A DNA stretch of 64,000 nt from Actinomadura citrea (GCF_013409045.1 NZ_JACCBT010000001.1:5518001-5582000); one strand, 5' to 3'. Counted from the stretch's first letter, positions 24,171 to 33,919 are shown. A program made the numbers and translations. Notes: generated by a model not told the origin, from the letters alone.

Positions 24171-25532
24171 TCATGAGCGGGCGAGTTCCTCCAGCCGCTG
24201 GTGCAGGTGCTCGACGTGGGTCTCGAATTCGGGTTTCATCAGCACGCTGCGCAAGATACGCGCGCCGGCGGCGTCGGCGGCAACCTCCGGGTGGCCGGCG
24301 AAGCGAACGGCGTCCAGACGGATTGTGCTGAGGAAGATCGGGTCCTGACTGTCGGTCATCCCCTCGTGCAGAATCCGGTTGCTGGCCGCGTCGATCGCCG
24401 AGAGGGCGTGGCCAGCGGTGACTGGGAAGTAGCTGACGATGTCGAGCTGCGGGGCCTGGTAGAGCTCGAGGTATTCGGAGTTTTCAATCAGATCCGCCCA
24501 CTGCAGCGCCGCCCGACGGCCGGCCGCCAGCACTTGGCCCAGCCCTTCACGGGTAGGCGGCAGCAGCTGGAAAGTGAGCCACAAGGCGGCAGCTGTGGCG
24601 CCCGCCCGGGAGGACTCCAGGCTGATCTCGCCCAGGTGCAGTTCGTCGGAGGTGAAATAGGTGTACGGCGAGTCGTGCAGGTAGAACCGGCCAACGGAGG
24701 GGTCACGGAAGAGGACGGCGCCGCAGCCGTACGGTTGGAGACCGTGCTTGTGCGGGTCCACCACGACAGAGTCGGCCTTCGCGACCGCCTGCCAGGGCTC
24801 AACCGGCAGCTCCTCCGGGCCGTCTGCACCGGCCAGCAGGGTGAAGAATCCGCCGTAGGCGGCGTCGACGTGAATCCGCACGCCGTACTGCTCACGCAGC
24901 GCCAGCGCTTCGTGGACCGGTTCGACGGCGCCGAGCCCTGTCGTCCCGGCGGTGAGGACGACGGTGCCGACCTGTCCGCCGCGAAGTCCTTCCTCCAGCG
25001 CGTCGAGGTCCATGCGGCCAAGGGCGTCGGTGGGTACGGGAAAGCCCTCCACCCCTAGGACGTTGCACATTCGGCCGTGTGTGTAGTGGGCCTCGGTGCT
25101 GTAGGCGATGCTCTTTTCGGGGTGCAGTTCGCGGGCCACGAAGAGGGCTTCGAGGTTGGCGATCGTGCCGCTGGTGGTCAGGTGCCCCAGGTAGGTGCCG
25201 TACCCGAACATCGTGGCCAGTTGCTGGACCACCTCGCGCTCCATCGTGGCGGTGGCTGGCCCGCCGTCCAAGGCATGATTGTTGGGGTTGATCAGCATCG
25301 CGGTCAGGTAGCCGACCACGGCTGCCGGGTGGGGCGGCTTGCGCATCTGGCCCGCGTAGCGGGGATGGAAGAAGGGATAGTTGTTCTTCAGCCGCTCGGT
25401 GAAAGTCTCGAACGCGGCGGCGAACCGGCTGTCGTCGACGGCCAACGCCGGGTGCGGGTCAAAGGGGCCGAAGGTCTTACTCCACTCGGCGTTCGACGCG
25501 ACCGCCGCGGCCAGCCACTTGTTCAGATCCAT
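24171..25532 (-). CDS. PLP-dependent group II decarboxylase
   Basis: This 453-aa cytosolic enzyme belongs to the aromatic-amino-acid/glutamate decarboxylase group. The PLP-binding lysine is Lys262 in VVVDPHKHGLQPYGCGAVLF. The cofactor-contact Asp is D223 in IHVDAAYGGFF, and LTTSGTIANLEAL near residue 118 binds the phosphate. The N-terminal NYPFFHPRYAGQMRKPPHPA is typical of bacterial tyrosine/aspartate decarboxylase-like members. The frame is open far upstream, but ATG 25532 gives the normal N-terminus (MDLNKWLAAAVASNAEW), and the upstream part is antisense to an HNH relic. The amino-acid substrate cannot be read from sequence. The gene stands alone. Confidence 0.85.
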   Translation of the reverse strand: MDLNKWLAAAVASNAEWSKTFGPFDPHPALAVDDSRFAAAFETFTERLKNNYPFFHPRYAGQMRKPPHPAAVVGYLTAMLINPNNHALDGGPATATMEREVVQQLATMFGYGTYLGHLTTSGTIANLEALFVARELHPEKSIAYSTEAHYTHGRMCNVLGVEGFPVPTDALGRMDLDALEEGLRGGQVGTVVLTAGTTGLGAVEPVHEALALREQYGVRIHVDAAYGGFFTLLAGADGPEELPVEPWQAVAKADSVVVDPHKHGLQPYGCGAVLFRDPSVGRFYLHDSPYTYFTSDELHLGEISLESSRAGATAAALWLTFQLLPPTREGLGQVLAAGRRAALQWADLIENSEYLELYQAPQLDIVSYFPVTAGHALSAIDAASNRILHEGMTDSQDPIFLSTIRLDAVRFAGHPEVAADAAGARILRSVLMKPEFETHVEHLHQRLEELARS

Positions 25533-25846
25533 CGGGCCACGCTTCCTTGATCTGGGCTGTTCGCCTAGTGCGGGTTCAAGGGCTGGGCGGCGCACGCCGT
25601 GGAACGGCTCCCGGCCGCCGCTGAGCGCGGTGAACAGCACTCCCTCGATCGGTGGCTCAGCGCCGATGTCGGTCTGGATGAAGGTTGTGCCGGTGACGAT
25701 GTGGCTGGAGAGGCCTCCTAGTCTCAAGGACGTCGTCTGGCTGGGCCGCCAGGTGGTGGGCCTCTCGGACAGCAGGACCTCGCCGGCGGAGGGCGATCCG
25801 CCCGCGCCCACCTGGCCGAGCCGACCGTGGCTCCCGAGGGATCCAT

Positions 25847-26331
25847 GGACGGTTACAACCGCGCGAAGTTCCCGCACTGGATCACCATCTCCGGGACGTG
25901 CAACCCCCGCGAACCCGTCCTCAAGTGAGACGGCGATAACGTGCGCACCAACGCCGAATGCCAGGACGTGTCGCGGACCTGGTCCAGCCTTTATGACGGG
26001 GCGACCTGGACCCAGTGCGACGACCTGGACATCGACCACATGGTCTCCCTCGCCCAGGCCTGGCGCTCAGGCGCAAAACCTGGACCACCGCCCGGCGCCG
26101 CGCCTTCGCCAACGACCTGACCTCCTCCCAGTTGTGGACGGTCACCGACGACCTCAACCAGGCCAAGGGCGACAAGGACCCGGCCTATGGAAACCGCCGC
26201 TGGCCTCCTTCCACTGCACCTACGCCCGCTCCTGGACCGACGTGAAGTGCCGCTACTAGCTCAGCGTCGACCCCGCCGAGAGAACCGCGCTGCAGATCAT
26301 GCTCGCCACCTGCCGAGGCGTTCCGAACTGA
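25847..26331 (+). pseudogene. HNH-type (DUF1524) secreted nuclease relic
   Basis: Joined frames read GYNRAKFPHWITISGTCNPR, then a stop, then DGDNVRTNAECQDVSRTWSS, LYDGATWTQCDDLDIDHMVS, LTSSQLWTVTDDLNQAKGDK, and finally KPPLASFHCTYARSWTDVKC. This is the actinomycete HNH/DUF1524 nuclease family, with DIDHMV as the catalytic His motif. An in-frame stop near 25930 and frameshifts near 26075 and 26190, plus loss of the signal peptide, make it inactive. Confidence 0.75.
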
Positions 26332-26459
26332 GCCCTGCGTGGTTGGGGGCTCGAACGCGCGGCAGTTGACGAAGCGCCCATTCCCTGCCGGGCCATGTTG
26401 GAGGCGCTGCCGGCAACGCAAGCTGCCTTCAGCAGCGATAAGGCGCCCAGCAGAGCCGG

Positions 26460-26496
26460 GCATGCCCGGTGCGGGTCGGCCCCGCGCCGGGCGTGC
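26460..26496 (-). terminator. stem-loop terminator of the M4 protease gene
   Basis: GCATGCCCGGTGCGGG and CCCCGCGCCGGGCGTGC pair almost completely around TCGG. The hairpin lies about 43 nt beyond the stop in the minus direction. Confidence 0.65.
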
Positions 26497-26538
26497 CGGG
26501 AGGTCGTTAGTGACGTCCCACGTGCTCCGTCGGACGGT

Positions 26539-28086
26539 TCAGCAGGTCGGCTCGCCGCTCTGCGCGGGGACGTTGATGGCGCTCCACGCGGCCTTCACCG
26601 CGTTGCATTCGGTGGCCGAGCCGGGGAACAGCTGCTTGGCCGCCTGGAGGGTCGCGACGCGGGCGCGGGCGTGGCTCCAGCTCGTCACCTTGCGGTTCAG
26701 GCCGCCCATGAAGACCTGGCCGGCCTTCTGGATGCCGATGCCCGTGACCTTGGAGTTGTTGCAGGTCGGGCTGGTCGGGTTGCCGTTGGTCGGGTTCGAG
26801 CCCTCGGCCAGCAGATAGAACCAGTGGTTCTGCGGGCCGGCCGCCGCGTGCACCTCGGTGCTCGGGATCGAGGACGAGTAGCAGTTCGGGTCGCCCAGCG
26901 CCGAGGGGTTGTACATGTTGCGGATCGGGCCCTGGCCGACCAGGTCGACCTCCTCGCCCACCAGGTAGTCCGGCGGGTCGTAGGTGGAGGGCTCATTCAT
27001 GTAGTGCTCGGTCAGCGCGCCGAAGATGTCGCCGGCCGACTCGTTCATCCCGCCCTTCTCGTTGCCGCTGCCGCCGCTGGCGCCGCCGGGCGTGGTCTGG
27101 AAGATTGCGTGCCCGTTCTCGTGGCCGACGACGTCGACGGACGTGGCCAGCTTGGTGTTCGACTGGTTGTGGCCGAAGTTGGTGTAGCTGCCGTTCCAGT
27201 AGGCGTTGACGTCGTTCAGACCCACGCGCGAGGGGAAGCCGCGGCCGTTGCCGTTCGTCCCGTTGCGGCCGAGCCATGCCTTGAGCATGTCCCATTCCTT
27301 CTGGACCGCGTACAGCACGTCCACGCAGCCGGTCTCCAGGTTCGTCCCGCTGCCGTTGCCCCAGGCGCTGTCGGTGCCGGTGTAGGCCGAGCCGCCCTGG
27401 CCGCCGCACTGGTGGCCGGGACGCGAGGGGTCGGTCATGGACGTCGCCGCGGTGCTCAGGTCCACCGTGCCGTGGTAGAAGCTTCTGTCATCGGCGGCGT
27501 CGCGGACGTCATCGAACGTTCGGACGACCTTGCCGGTCTTGGCGTCGACGAACACGTGCAGCTTCGTCTCGCCCTTCTTCTGGTGACCGGAGACGACCGT
27601 TTCGTAGACCAGGCGTCCTTTGCCCTCCGCCAGCACGGTGAGGCGGGGGGTGGAGACCGTGTCGACCTTCGCGACCTTGGCACGCGACACCGTGGCGGCC
27701 TGCGCCGCCTTGATCGTCGCTTTGGTGCCGACGTTGAGCGTCGCGGTCTGGTTGACCGAGGTGCTCAGCACACCGCCGTCGGCGTTCGTGGTGACGACGA
27801 TGTCGCCGCCCAAGACCGGCAGGCCGTCGTAGGTGCGCTGGTACTCCACGTACTGCAGGCCGCGCAGGCCCGAGGTGACGTTCGTGCGGAAGATCTTGTC
27901 TTTCGGGGCCTTCATGAGCTCCGCCTGCTTGGCGGCCACGAAGGTGTCGGCCGAGACCGCCGCGAGCGTGCGGGGGTTCGGCTTGGCCGGGGTGGTGCGG
28001 GCGGTCGCTCCTGTGGCGGGGACGGACATCGCCACGGCGAGGCCGGCCGCCAGCGCCGCCGCCCCGATCGCGGTCTGGTGTCTCAC
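26539..28086 (-). CDS. secreted M4-family (thermolysin-like) neutral metalloprotease
   Basis: The 515-aa preproenzyme starts at GTG 28086 with GGAAGGAG a few bases upstream. Residues 1-30 form a Sec signal. The propeptide (about 35-205) contains FTP-like QYVEYQRTYDGLPVLGGDIV and PepSY-like KLHVFVDAKTGKVVRTFDDV. The catalytic domain has the zinc site VVGHENGHAIF (H322, E323, H326) and the third ligand Glu349 in MNESAGDIFGAL; EVHAAAGPQNHWFYLL carries the transition-state His. Thermolysin has HELTH, and the HEN-H variant is common in actinomycete M4 enzymes. It degrades proteins outside the cell after self-processing. It is a single-gene unit. Confidence 0.92.
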   Translation of the reverse strand: MRHQTAIGAAALAAGLAVAMSVPATGATARTTPAKPNPRTLAAVSADTFVAAKQAELMKAPKDKIFRTNVTSGLRGLQYVEYQRTYDGLPVLGGDIVVTTNADGGVLSTSVNQTATLNVGTKATIKAAQAATVSRAKVAKVDTVSTPRLTVLAEGKGRLVYETVVSGHQKKGETKLHVFVDAKTGKVVRTFDDVRDAADDRSFYHGTVDLSTAATSMTDPSRPGHQCGGQGGSAYTGTDSAWGNGSGTNLETGCVDVLYAVQKEWDMLKAWLGRNGTNGNGRGFPSRVGLNDVNAYWNGSYTNFGHNQSNTKLATSVDVVGHENGHAIFQTTPGGASGGSGNEKGGMNESAGDIFGALTEHYMNEPSTYDPPDYLVGEEVDLVGQGPIRNMYNPSALGDPNCYSSSIPSTEVHAAAGPQNHWFYLLAEGSNPTNGNPTSPTCNNSKVTGIGIQKAGQVFMGGLNRKVTSWSHARARVATLQAAKQLFPGSATECNAVKAAWSAINVPAQSGEPTC

Positions 28087-28395
28087 AGGGGTGCTCCTTC
28101 CACGGGCCCAGCGGCACAGGGCGTCCGAAGCCTCAGGTGGGAGCGCTCCGCGACGCCCTTGTCGCCAGGCCGGATTGGGGACGAGTCACTCATTCGGGAT
28201 GAGCTGTCCCGAAGTGCACCCTGTTGGACCGGAAGGTGTCAATGCATTCAAAGCAGCATGAATTTTCACAAACCATCAATTGAAAGACTGTAGGCGAGGT
28301 AACTTCCCTGGTGAGCAGCATTCGGCTCGACCTACAGGAGTTACGGGCGGCACGGCTCCCGGTGAGCGAAGGTTGGGCCCGTCAAACGACTTCTA
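28087..28395. other. promoter region of the M4 protease gene
   Basis: About 300 nt without a gene. The part 28235-28300 is relatively A+T-rich (CATTCAAAGCAGCATGAATT) and is the likely minus-strand promoter region. Confidence 0.3.
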
Positions 28396-29110
28396 GGCGG
28401 TCGTCTACTTCGTCAGGTCGCATGTGGATGCGCACGCCACGGGGACTGAGTCGGTGTTGCCACCCGACCGCACGGGCGCAGGTCCACGCGAGGTCGATGT
28501 GCTGATCACCAGCCGTGCCAGGGCAGGGAGTTTCGGATCGGTGTCGAATGCCGCGACCATCGCAGGGCGAACGACATCGCTTGGGTAGAGCAGGTACGCA
28601 CCAAGCTGGCGGAGCTGGAACTGGACCAGATGGTGCTGGTCCCCTCCAGCGGCTTCACCGGGGGCGCGGTGGCCAAGGCCCGGTACTACGGCATCGAACT
28701 GGTGACCCCCGAGCGACCGATCCCCATCGACGGGCCCCTCGGCCGCCTGGGGCACCCGCGCCTGGAGTTCCGTGAGGTGATCAGGGATCGCCTGATCTCA
28801 GTCGCCGGTCACGTTCACCGCGATGGGCGCCTCCAGCGGATTCCGCTGCCCGCGGGCGGTGCGGTCTTCAAAGCGGAAGGCGCTCAGATCACCAGCATTG
28901 CGCAGATCGTGGGCGGACATCCTGGACAAAGCGAACCTGCGCCAGGTCGTGGCCGACGCTTCCGGCCAGGCCGGGGAGTTGCGCGCCGAGGTGGAGGACC
29001 TGGTCCTTCGCTCCGCCGATGGCGGCGAGCCGATCAGAGCGTTCGTCGACATGCAGGCCGCTCTTGAGAAGATGCTTCGTCTGACCCCCATCAGCGCAGT
29101 GATCAGTGCC
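28396..29110 (+). pseudogene. restriction-endonuclease-like (Mrr-type fold) relic
   Basis: Three plus-strand frames connect. The first, VVYFVRSHVDAHATGTESV with PREVDVLITSRARAGSF, shifts near 28535 into GVECRDHRRANDIAWVEQVR. This continues TKLAELELDQMVLVPSSGFT and AVAKARYYGIELVTPE. A later shift near 28915 leads to DILDKANLRQVVADASGQAG. The ECRDH and VLVPSSGF motifs resemble a PD-(D/E)xK fold (Mrr-like) nuclease family widespread in bacteria. The frameshifts make it non-functional. No methylase is nearby. Confidence 0.55.
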
Positions 29111-29169
29111 CGTCGACGGCGTCGCAGCCGAGCGGCAGGGGGACGGCTGCGGACAATTTTGAGGGCGTT

Positions 29170-30471
29170 TCATTTGGTGGTTATGGACAGGTGCATGGTG
29201 GTGTAGTCAAAGGTGACGGCGAAGGGTTTGAAGAACTCGTGGGTGAAGTTGGCGATCAGGTCAAAACCGAACTGAGCGGATTGGCCGGGCCCTGGGAAGC
29301 CGGGGAAGACCTTGTCGGCTGCGCGGCCGCGAATGCTGTGGCCGATCGCCTCACCGAGGCTGATCCGGTCGGCGGTGATGGGATAGAGCGTTCCGCCGGG
29401 CTGGGGAAGCGGGTGGTCGTAGTCCACGGCGATGCCCGCCCGTTCAGCGATCTCCACCGTGGTGTCGACGCCGCTGCCGATACCTCCGGTATCGACGGTG
29501 ACCATGCGCGGCCCGTAGCCGCCCAAGCTGCCCAAGGTGCAGGGGTAGTGGTCCCCGGCCAGCCACAGCGGCAGCCGGCTCGTTGCACGCGTCCGACGCG
29601 ACTCGGCGGTTTCGCGGCGCAAGATCAGGGCTCGTCCGGCGTAATCCATCGTGGTCAGGAAGTGGTAGAACAGCGTCGTCCCGAACGCGCCCGCCGCCGG
29701 GGTGCCGTCGGGCAGTGACGGCCGTTTCGCATCGCTCCACTGCACCGGGACATTGCGGATCTCTATGTCGCCGATGCGGAAGGAGTCCATGACGCCCAGC
29801 CAGATGGTGATCGGCTGGTTGTTGGCCACTCCTCCCGACATCGTGGTCACCGCACGCAGCCCGGCCTCCTCCGCCGCCTCCCGCGACAGGTCGAAAGTGG
29901 CGTAGGTGTCGAGCCAGAACGGCTGGACCCGTCCGCCGTTCACGCTCGCCTCGACTGCTGGCACGGGGTCCAGCGTGATGAAGGGGATGCGTGTGCTCCG
30001 CGCGCCCCGGATGCGCCAGGGCGCGCCCGTGATGTTGGAGTACAACTCGGCGAACGCAGTGTCGCGCGGGCGGCCGGTGCCTTTCAACAGGGGCGTCGCG
30101 CGAGAGATCCGGTCCTGCCGGACGAAGCACTCGGCCAGCCGCTGAGCCGAAGCGACGTCATCAGGTTGCGCAGCAAGGGCCTTCGACAGGTATCTCTCAG
30201 CATCGGTGAAACGGTTGGACAGCAGGGCGATGTAACCGATCTGGGCCAGGGCGTGTGAATCACCGGTATTGCTGCGAAGGGCCCGCCGGTAGCCGCGTTC
30301 GGCCGCAGCGAGGCTGCCGCCCTTGAACAACAGATCGGGGTCGTTTGCGGTGGCCGCCGCTGTCGGCGTGGACTTCCAGAAGGGGGCGGCCATGCTGGCG
30401 GCCACGGTCAGAGTTGCGGCGCGAAGGAAGGCGCGCCGGTCGAGGGAGCGAAGTCCCGTTTCAGTGGGCAT
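29170..30471 (-). CDS. Tat-exported TPR and retropepsin-like aspartic protease protein
   Basis: The 433-aa product has a Tat-type signal (SLDRRAFLRAATLTVAASMA). TPR-like repeats follow (about 45-130: RGYRRALRSNTGDSHALAQI, AERYLSKALAAQPDDVASA), then two retropepsin-like halves. In the first half the active-site triad reads FWLDTYATFDLS, with Tyr where Gly is expected after Asp-Thr. The second half has VTVDTGGIGSGVDTT, an intact D-T-G. Bacterial retropepsin-like domains work as dimers or duplicated halves, so the protein may use one active half or be a degenerate protease. The gene is alone, with about 330 nt upstream before a divergent hydrolase. Confidence 0.75.
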   Translation of the reverse strand: MPTETGLRSLDRRAFLRAATLTVAASMAAPFWKSTPTAAATANDPDLLFKGGSLAAAERGYRRALRSNTGDSHALAQIGYIALLSNRFTDAERYLSKALAAQPDDVASAQRLAECFVRQDRISRATPLLKGTGRPRDTAFAELYSNITGAPWRIRGARSTRIPFITLDPVPAVEASVNGGRVQPFWLDTYATFDLSREAAEEAGLRAVTTMSGGVANNQPITIWLGVMDSFRIGDIEIRNVPVQWSDAKRPSLPDGTPAAGAFGTTLFYHFLTTMDYAGRALILRRETAESRRTRATSRLPLWLAGDHYPCTLGSLGGYGPRMVTVDTGGIGSGVDTTVEIAERAGIAVDYDHPLPQPGGTLYPITADRISLGEAIGHSIRGRAADKVFPGFPGPGQSAQFGFDLIANFTHEFFKPFAVTFDYTTMHLSITTK

Positions 30472-30801
30472 GTCTTGCCTCCCGATGTCGCGTTTGGGAC
30501 CTCACGCCGTTGGATGGGTGAACCCCGGGCAGGCAACACCTAACAGCCAGACGTGTTTCCAGACCGTTTCCATCTGCCTTCGCAAGCCTGGCTCCAGGGC
30601 TGCATCTGCACGGGGGCGGCGGACACGGTGGTCGGTGGGACAGGCCGTTGATAACGCCGAATATGGGCAGATCGCGCAGCACCTGGCTGGAGTGCGGGTC
30701 CACGGTGGGCGGGTGCTGGCACGGGCAACCAGTCCGAGCGTTGCCGAGGCGGGCGATCACCAGCTGTACTCGTCGGGTTCTGCTTGACCTACGATGACGC
30801 G
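30472..30801. other. divergent intergenic region between 30471 and 30802
   Basis: No gene is recognised. It contains the promoter of the minus-strand TPR/retropepsin gene and, at its right end, a TACGAT -10-like hexamer for the following plus-strand gene. Confidence 0.35.
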
Positions 30802-31479
30802 GTGAAGTTCGTGATGGTGCCGGGTGGCTGGCAGGGCGGATGGGTGTTCGACTCGGTGGCCGCTGAGCTGCACCGAGACGGTCACCATGTTGAGGCGGTG
30901 ACCCTGTCAGGGTTGGAGTTGGACAGCCCGGTCGATGTGGACCGTCCCCCGAACCTCGACACCCATATCGACCAGGTAGCCGAGGTCATTGACCGTAGCG
31001 ACGAGACGCCCCTGGCACTGTGCGGGCACAGCTACGGCGGGATGGTGATCGCTGGTGTCGCGGATCGGCTCAGCGACCGCCTCGATCAGCTCGTTTTCAT
31101 CGACGCCTACGTCCCGGACGACGGGGATTCGTGTTGGGCGTTGACCAGCGACAGCTTCCGGGAGTTGTTCATAGCCGGCGCCCGCGCCGACGGTCGCTGG
31201 GTCGCAGTGCCTGATGGGCTCGACCCTCGCGCACGACCGCACCCAATGGCGAGCTTCATCCAGTCGATCAGGCTGGAAGGCAACTCCAGCCGCACGCTCG
31301 GCCGAACGTTCATCAGCGGTGGCGCGTGGGAAGGCAGCCCGTTCGTGCACCTGACCGAACGGTTGCGCAACGACTCCGGCTGGCGGGTTCACGAAATTCC
31401 TGTTGGTCACAACATCGCCCGCCGCGACCCGCACAGCCTCGCGGCCGTTCTCGGCGCACTGCCGCCCGACTCCGCCTGA
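30802..31479 (+). CDS. alpha/beta hydrolase
   Basis: The 225-aa product starts KFVMVPGGWQGGWVFDSVAA, where the oxyanion-hole GGW is immediate. The nucleophile elbow is GHSYGG (Ser near residue 79), the acid is in FIDAYVPDDGDS, and the His is in EIPVGHNIARRDP. This is the salicylate-esterase/EstC-like group of small cytosolic esterases. I choose GTG 30802. TACGAT at 30790-30795 ends six bases before it and no Shine-Dalgarno is present, so the message may be leaderless. TTG 30784 is the alternative. The substrate is unknown. Confidence 0.8.
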   Translation: MKFVMVPGGWQGGWVFDSVAAELHRDGHHVEAVTLSGLELDSPVDVDRPPNLDTHIDQVAEVIDRSDETPLALCGHSYGGMVIAGVADRLSDRLDQLVFIDAYVPDDGDSCWALTSDSFRELFIAGARADGRWVAVPDGLDPRARPHPMASFIQSIRLEGNSSRTLGRTFISGGAWEGSPFVHLTERLRNDSGWRVHEIPVGHNIARRDPHSLAAVLGALPPDSA

Positions 31480-31811
31480 CGCACAGCCACTCACTCCTCT
31501 GTGTCGCCGTCTCGGCGGGACGGGCGCGACCGTCCTCGACACCTTCTACGGCTTCTACGCACCCGGTGGCGACGCCGCGTCGTGGGCGGGATCGCTGAGA
31601 ACTCTGCGAACGGCTCATGGCGTGGGGGCAGGCGTTCGAGCCTCCCAACACCTATGGGGCCGGGACCGGCGTCAACGAGCCGCGTCGGCGACGCCGGCCT
31701 CCAATCCAGCCCGTCCCGCAACGCCTGCGCCGGGCCGTCCGGGTCGGCGAGCCCGGGTCGGCGAGGACGCCGGACTCGCTCGTATAACCACGCGTTGTAC
31801 GGATCGTTGTT
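31480..31811. other. intergenic region with a short unidentified relic
   Basis: A stretch reading TVLDTFYGFYAPGGDAASWA, shifting to LMAWGQAFEPPNTYGAGTGV, looks like a broken protein tail. I could not identify it. Confidence 0.25.
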
Positions 31812-31975
31812 CTAGGCCGTTGGGGGCGTGCGGGCGGTCGTCGCGAAGTGCTGCCGGTAGCGCTCGGGGGTGGTGGCCAGGTGGCGGGCGAAGAGCCGGT
31901 GCAGTGTCTCGCCGTGCTTGTAGCCGACCGTCCTGGCGATGGCGCCGAGCGACGTGGTCAGCAGGAAGCCCCCTG
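31812..31975 (-). pseudogene. AraC-family regulator, C-terminal relic
   Basis: The minus frame reads SLGAIARTVGYKHGETLHRL, then FARHLATTPERYRQHF, the second helix-turn-helix of AraC-type regulators. Nothing of the first helix-turn-helix or the ligand domain is left; the frame upstream is antisense to the TolB-like gene end. It is a dead fragment at the edge of the catabolic island. Confidence 0.6.
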
Positions 31976-32023
31976 GCCTCCTTCGCCTTGGATGGCCCGC
32001 AGGAGCACAGAGCGATTCTCGCG

Positions 32024-33919
32024 TCACTGGGAAAGGACGTCCTGCGTGAGATAGAGCGGCATCGAGTCCTCCCATTGGCTGTCCGTCAGCATGCTCTTGT
32101 CGGAGCCGTCCGACTTCATGCTGAAGATCTGCCCGTAAGGCTGGAAGGTGTTGTCGTACAGCGCGGCCTCTTGGCGGAAGCCGTACATCCCGCTGTTGTA
32201 CAGAATGCGTCCGTCATAGTTCCAGACGGCGTGGCCGTCGTTGGAGCCGCTGCTGGTCAGGACGCGCAGGCCGGTGCCGTCGGGACGGATGGTGCACACG
32301 TCGAAGTCGGTGTCGCTCGTTTTGCGGGTGAAGAGGATGAGCTTGCCGTCCGGGGACCAGTCGGGCAGGTTGTCGTACTCGTCGGTGAGGACGCGCGTCG
32401 CCCCGGTGCCCAGGTTGAGGATGCGCAGGCCCTTGGTGTCCTCGCCCCAGACGCGGTAGACGATCTCGTTGCCGTCGGCCGAGTAGCTCGGGAAGCCGGC
32501 GTTGGTCGTGCCGTCAGTGAGCTTCTCCCATGTCGAGCCGTCGCTGCGCACCCTCGCGACCGCGGCCGTCATCTCCCGGCGTTCCTGGAACCAGCCGCCC
32601 AGGCCGAAGGCGATCCATTCACCGTCCGGCGACCAGGCGGGCCGGAACGCGCCGGCCAGACCCTTGGCTATCAGCACCGGGTCGAGGCCGCTCGTGGCGT
32701 TGTCGAAGACGACCTGCCGGTCGGAGCCGTCCGGGCGCAGGGTGACGATCGAGGAGTTACCGAGTTGCTTCTCGGTGATCGCGAGACGGCCCTGCCTCGA
32801 CAGGGCAGGGAAGACGTCGCAGTGGCGGTACTCCCAGCTGGAGTCCCAGCTGTAGAGCGGCGTGTCGACCGGGCGCGCCGTGAAGCCGACCTTCTGGTAG
32901 ATCACCGATTTCCCGTCCGGCGTCCAGACAGGGGAGCGCATCGGCCGCTTGACCGAGGGCAGGCCGCCCGAGGCGTAGGCCAAGCCCTCTTCTGCTCCGC
33001 CCTTGACGAGGTAGCCGATTTCGGTGGCGTTCACGTACTGGGGGGAGACCTTCAGGTTGGGGCCTGAGGTGTGTTCGAGGCGCGCACCGGTCGCGACGTC
33101 GACCGAGACGATCTGGGATTCGACCTTCCCGATGCCCTCCGGGCGGTGGGCGAGCCAGGTCCCTTCGGTCGTGATCTCGTAGAAGACGATCCGGCGGCCG
33201 TCCGGCGACCACTTCGGGGAGCCGAGGCAGTAGCCCGTCCGGGACGCGACCTGGCGGAAGCCGGTGCCGTCCGGCCGGATGACGTAGATGGCCAGTTCCT
33301 GGGTGTGCTCCCAGCCGCGACCGTCGTCATGCCCCCGCCAGGGTGTGTTGCGATCGCTGGAGAAGGCGATCCACCGGCCGTCGGGCGACCAGGCGGGCCG
33401 GAAGTGACCGTCGGGAAGGCTCGGGTCGCCGGCGACCGCCGAACCGTTGGTCAGACAACGCAGCGCATTGGTGCGCAGGTTCAGCACCCAGATGTGCGCC
33501 TTGTGGTCACCGCGGGTGGAGACGAACGCCAACTGGGTTCCGTCCGGTGACAGGACCCCGGAGTCGTCCATGGCCGAGCCCCCCACCAGGCGCTGGACGT
33601 TCGTCCCGTCGACACGCGCACGGTAGAGGCAGGAATTGCCGTCGCCCGTCCGTTCGGAGGTGAAGACGATCGATCGGCCGTCGGCGGAGACGCTGGCGTG
33701 GTAGTCGTATCCAGCGGTCACCAGCAGTTTGCGCTCGTTCGTACCGTCGATGTTGGAGATGTAGAGATCTGACGATGACGGTCCGATCCGGTTCATCAGC
33801 ATCACGCCCTTCTTGCCGGCCGCGGCGGCCGCCACGGAGAAGGGCTGGGGCAGCAGGGTGGCGCCGACCGCGGCCGCACCGGCCGTCAGAAACGTCCTGC
33901 GTCTCATGCTGGTCTCCAT
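32024..33919 (-). CDS. Tat-exported TolB-like beta-propeller protein
   Basis: The 631-aa product starts at ATG 33919 (AAAGGA about 11 nt upstream; ATG 33907 with GGAG is an alternative). RRRTFLTAGAAAVGATLLPQ is a Tat signal. The mature part is a run of PD40/WD40-like repeats with the recurring SPDG-x-W/R-IAF pattern (FRPAWSPDGRWIAFSSDR, FPSYSADGNEIVYRV, LPDWSPDGKLILFTRK), as in TolB and DPP-IV-type propellers. No protease or other catalytic domain follows. It is the last gene of the minus-strand island, after the substrate-binding lipoprotein, suggesting extracytoplasmic binding of a complex substrate. The role is inferred from context. Confidence 0.8.
   Translation of the reverse strand: METSMRRRTFLTAGAAAVGATLLPQPFSVAAAAAGKKGVMLMNRIGPSSSDLYISNIDGTNERKLLVTAGYDYHASVSADGRSIVFTSERTGDGNSCLYRARVDGTNVQRLVGGSAMDDSGVLSPDGTQLAFVSTRGDHKAHIWVLNLRTNALRCLTNGSAVAGDPSLPDGHFRPAWSPDGRWIAFSSDRNTPWRGHDDGRGWEHTQELAIYVIRPDGTGFRQVASRTGYCLGSPKWSPDGRRIVFYEITTEGTWLAHRPEGIGKVESQIVSVDVATGARLEHTSGPNLKVSPQYVNATEIGYLVKGGAEEGLAYASGGLPSVKRPMRSPVWTPDGKSVIYQKVGFTARPVDTPLYSWDSSWEYRHCDVFPALSRQGRLAITEKQLGNSSIVTLRPDGSDRQVVFDNATSGLDPVLIAKGLAGAFRPAWSPDGEWIAFGLGGWFQERREMTAAVARVRSDGSTWEKLTDGTTNAGFPSYSADGNEIVYRVWGEDTKGLRILNLGTGATRVLTDEYDNLPDWSPDGKLILFTRKTSDTDFDVCTIRPDGTGLRVLTSSGSNDGHAVWNYDGRILYNSGMYGFRQEAALYDNTFQPYGQIFSMKSDGSDKSMLTDSQWEDSMPLYLTQDVLSQ

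Noticed and set aside
26395-28293. A 632-codon plus-strand frame opposite the M4 protease
   Set aside because: Composition (Val/Gly/Arg-rich, no motif) is that of an antisense frame. The minus strand holds the complete zinc protease.
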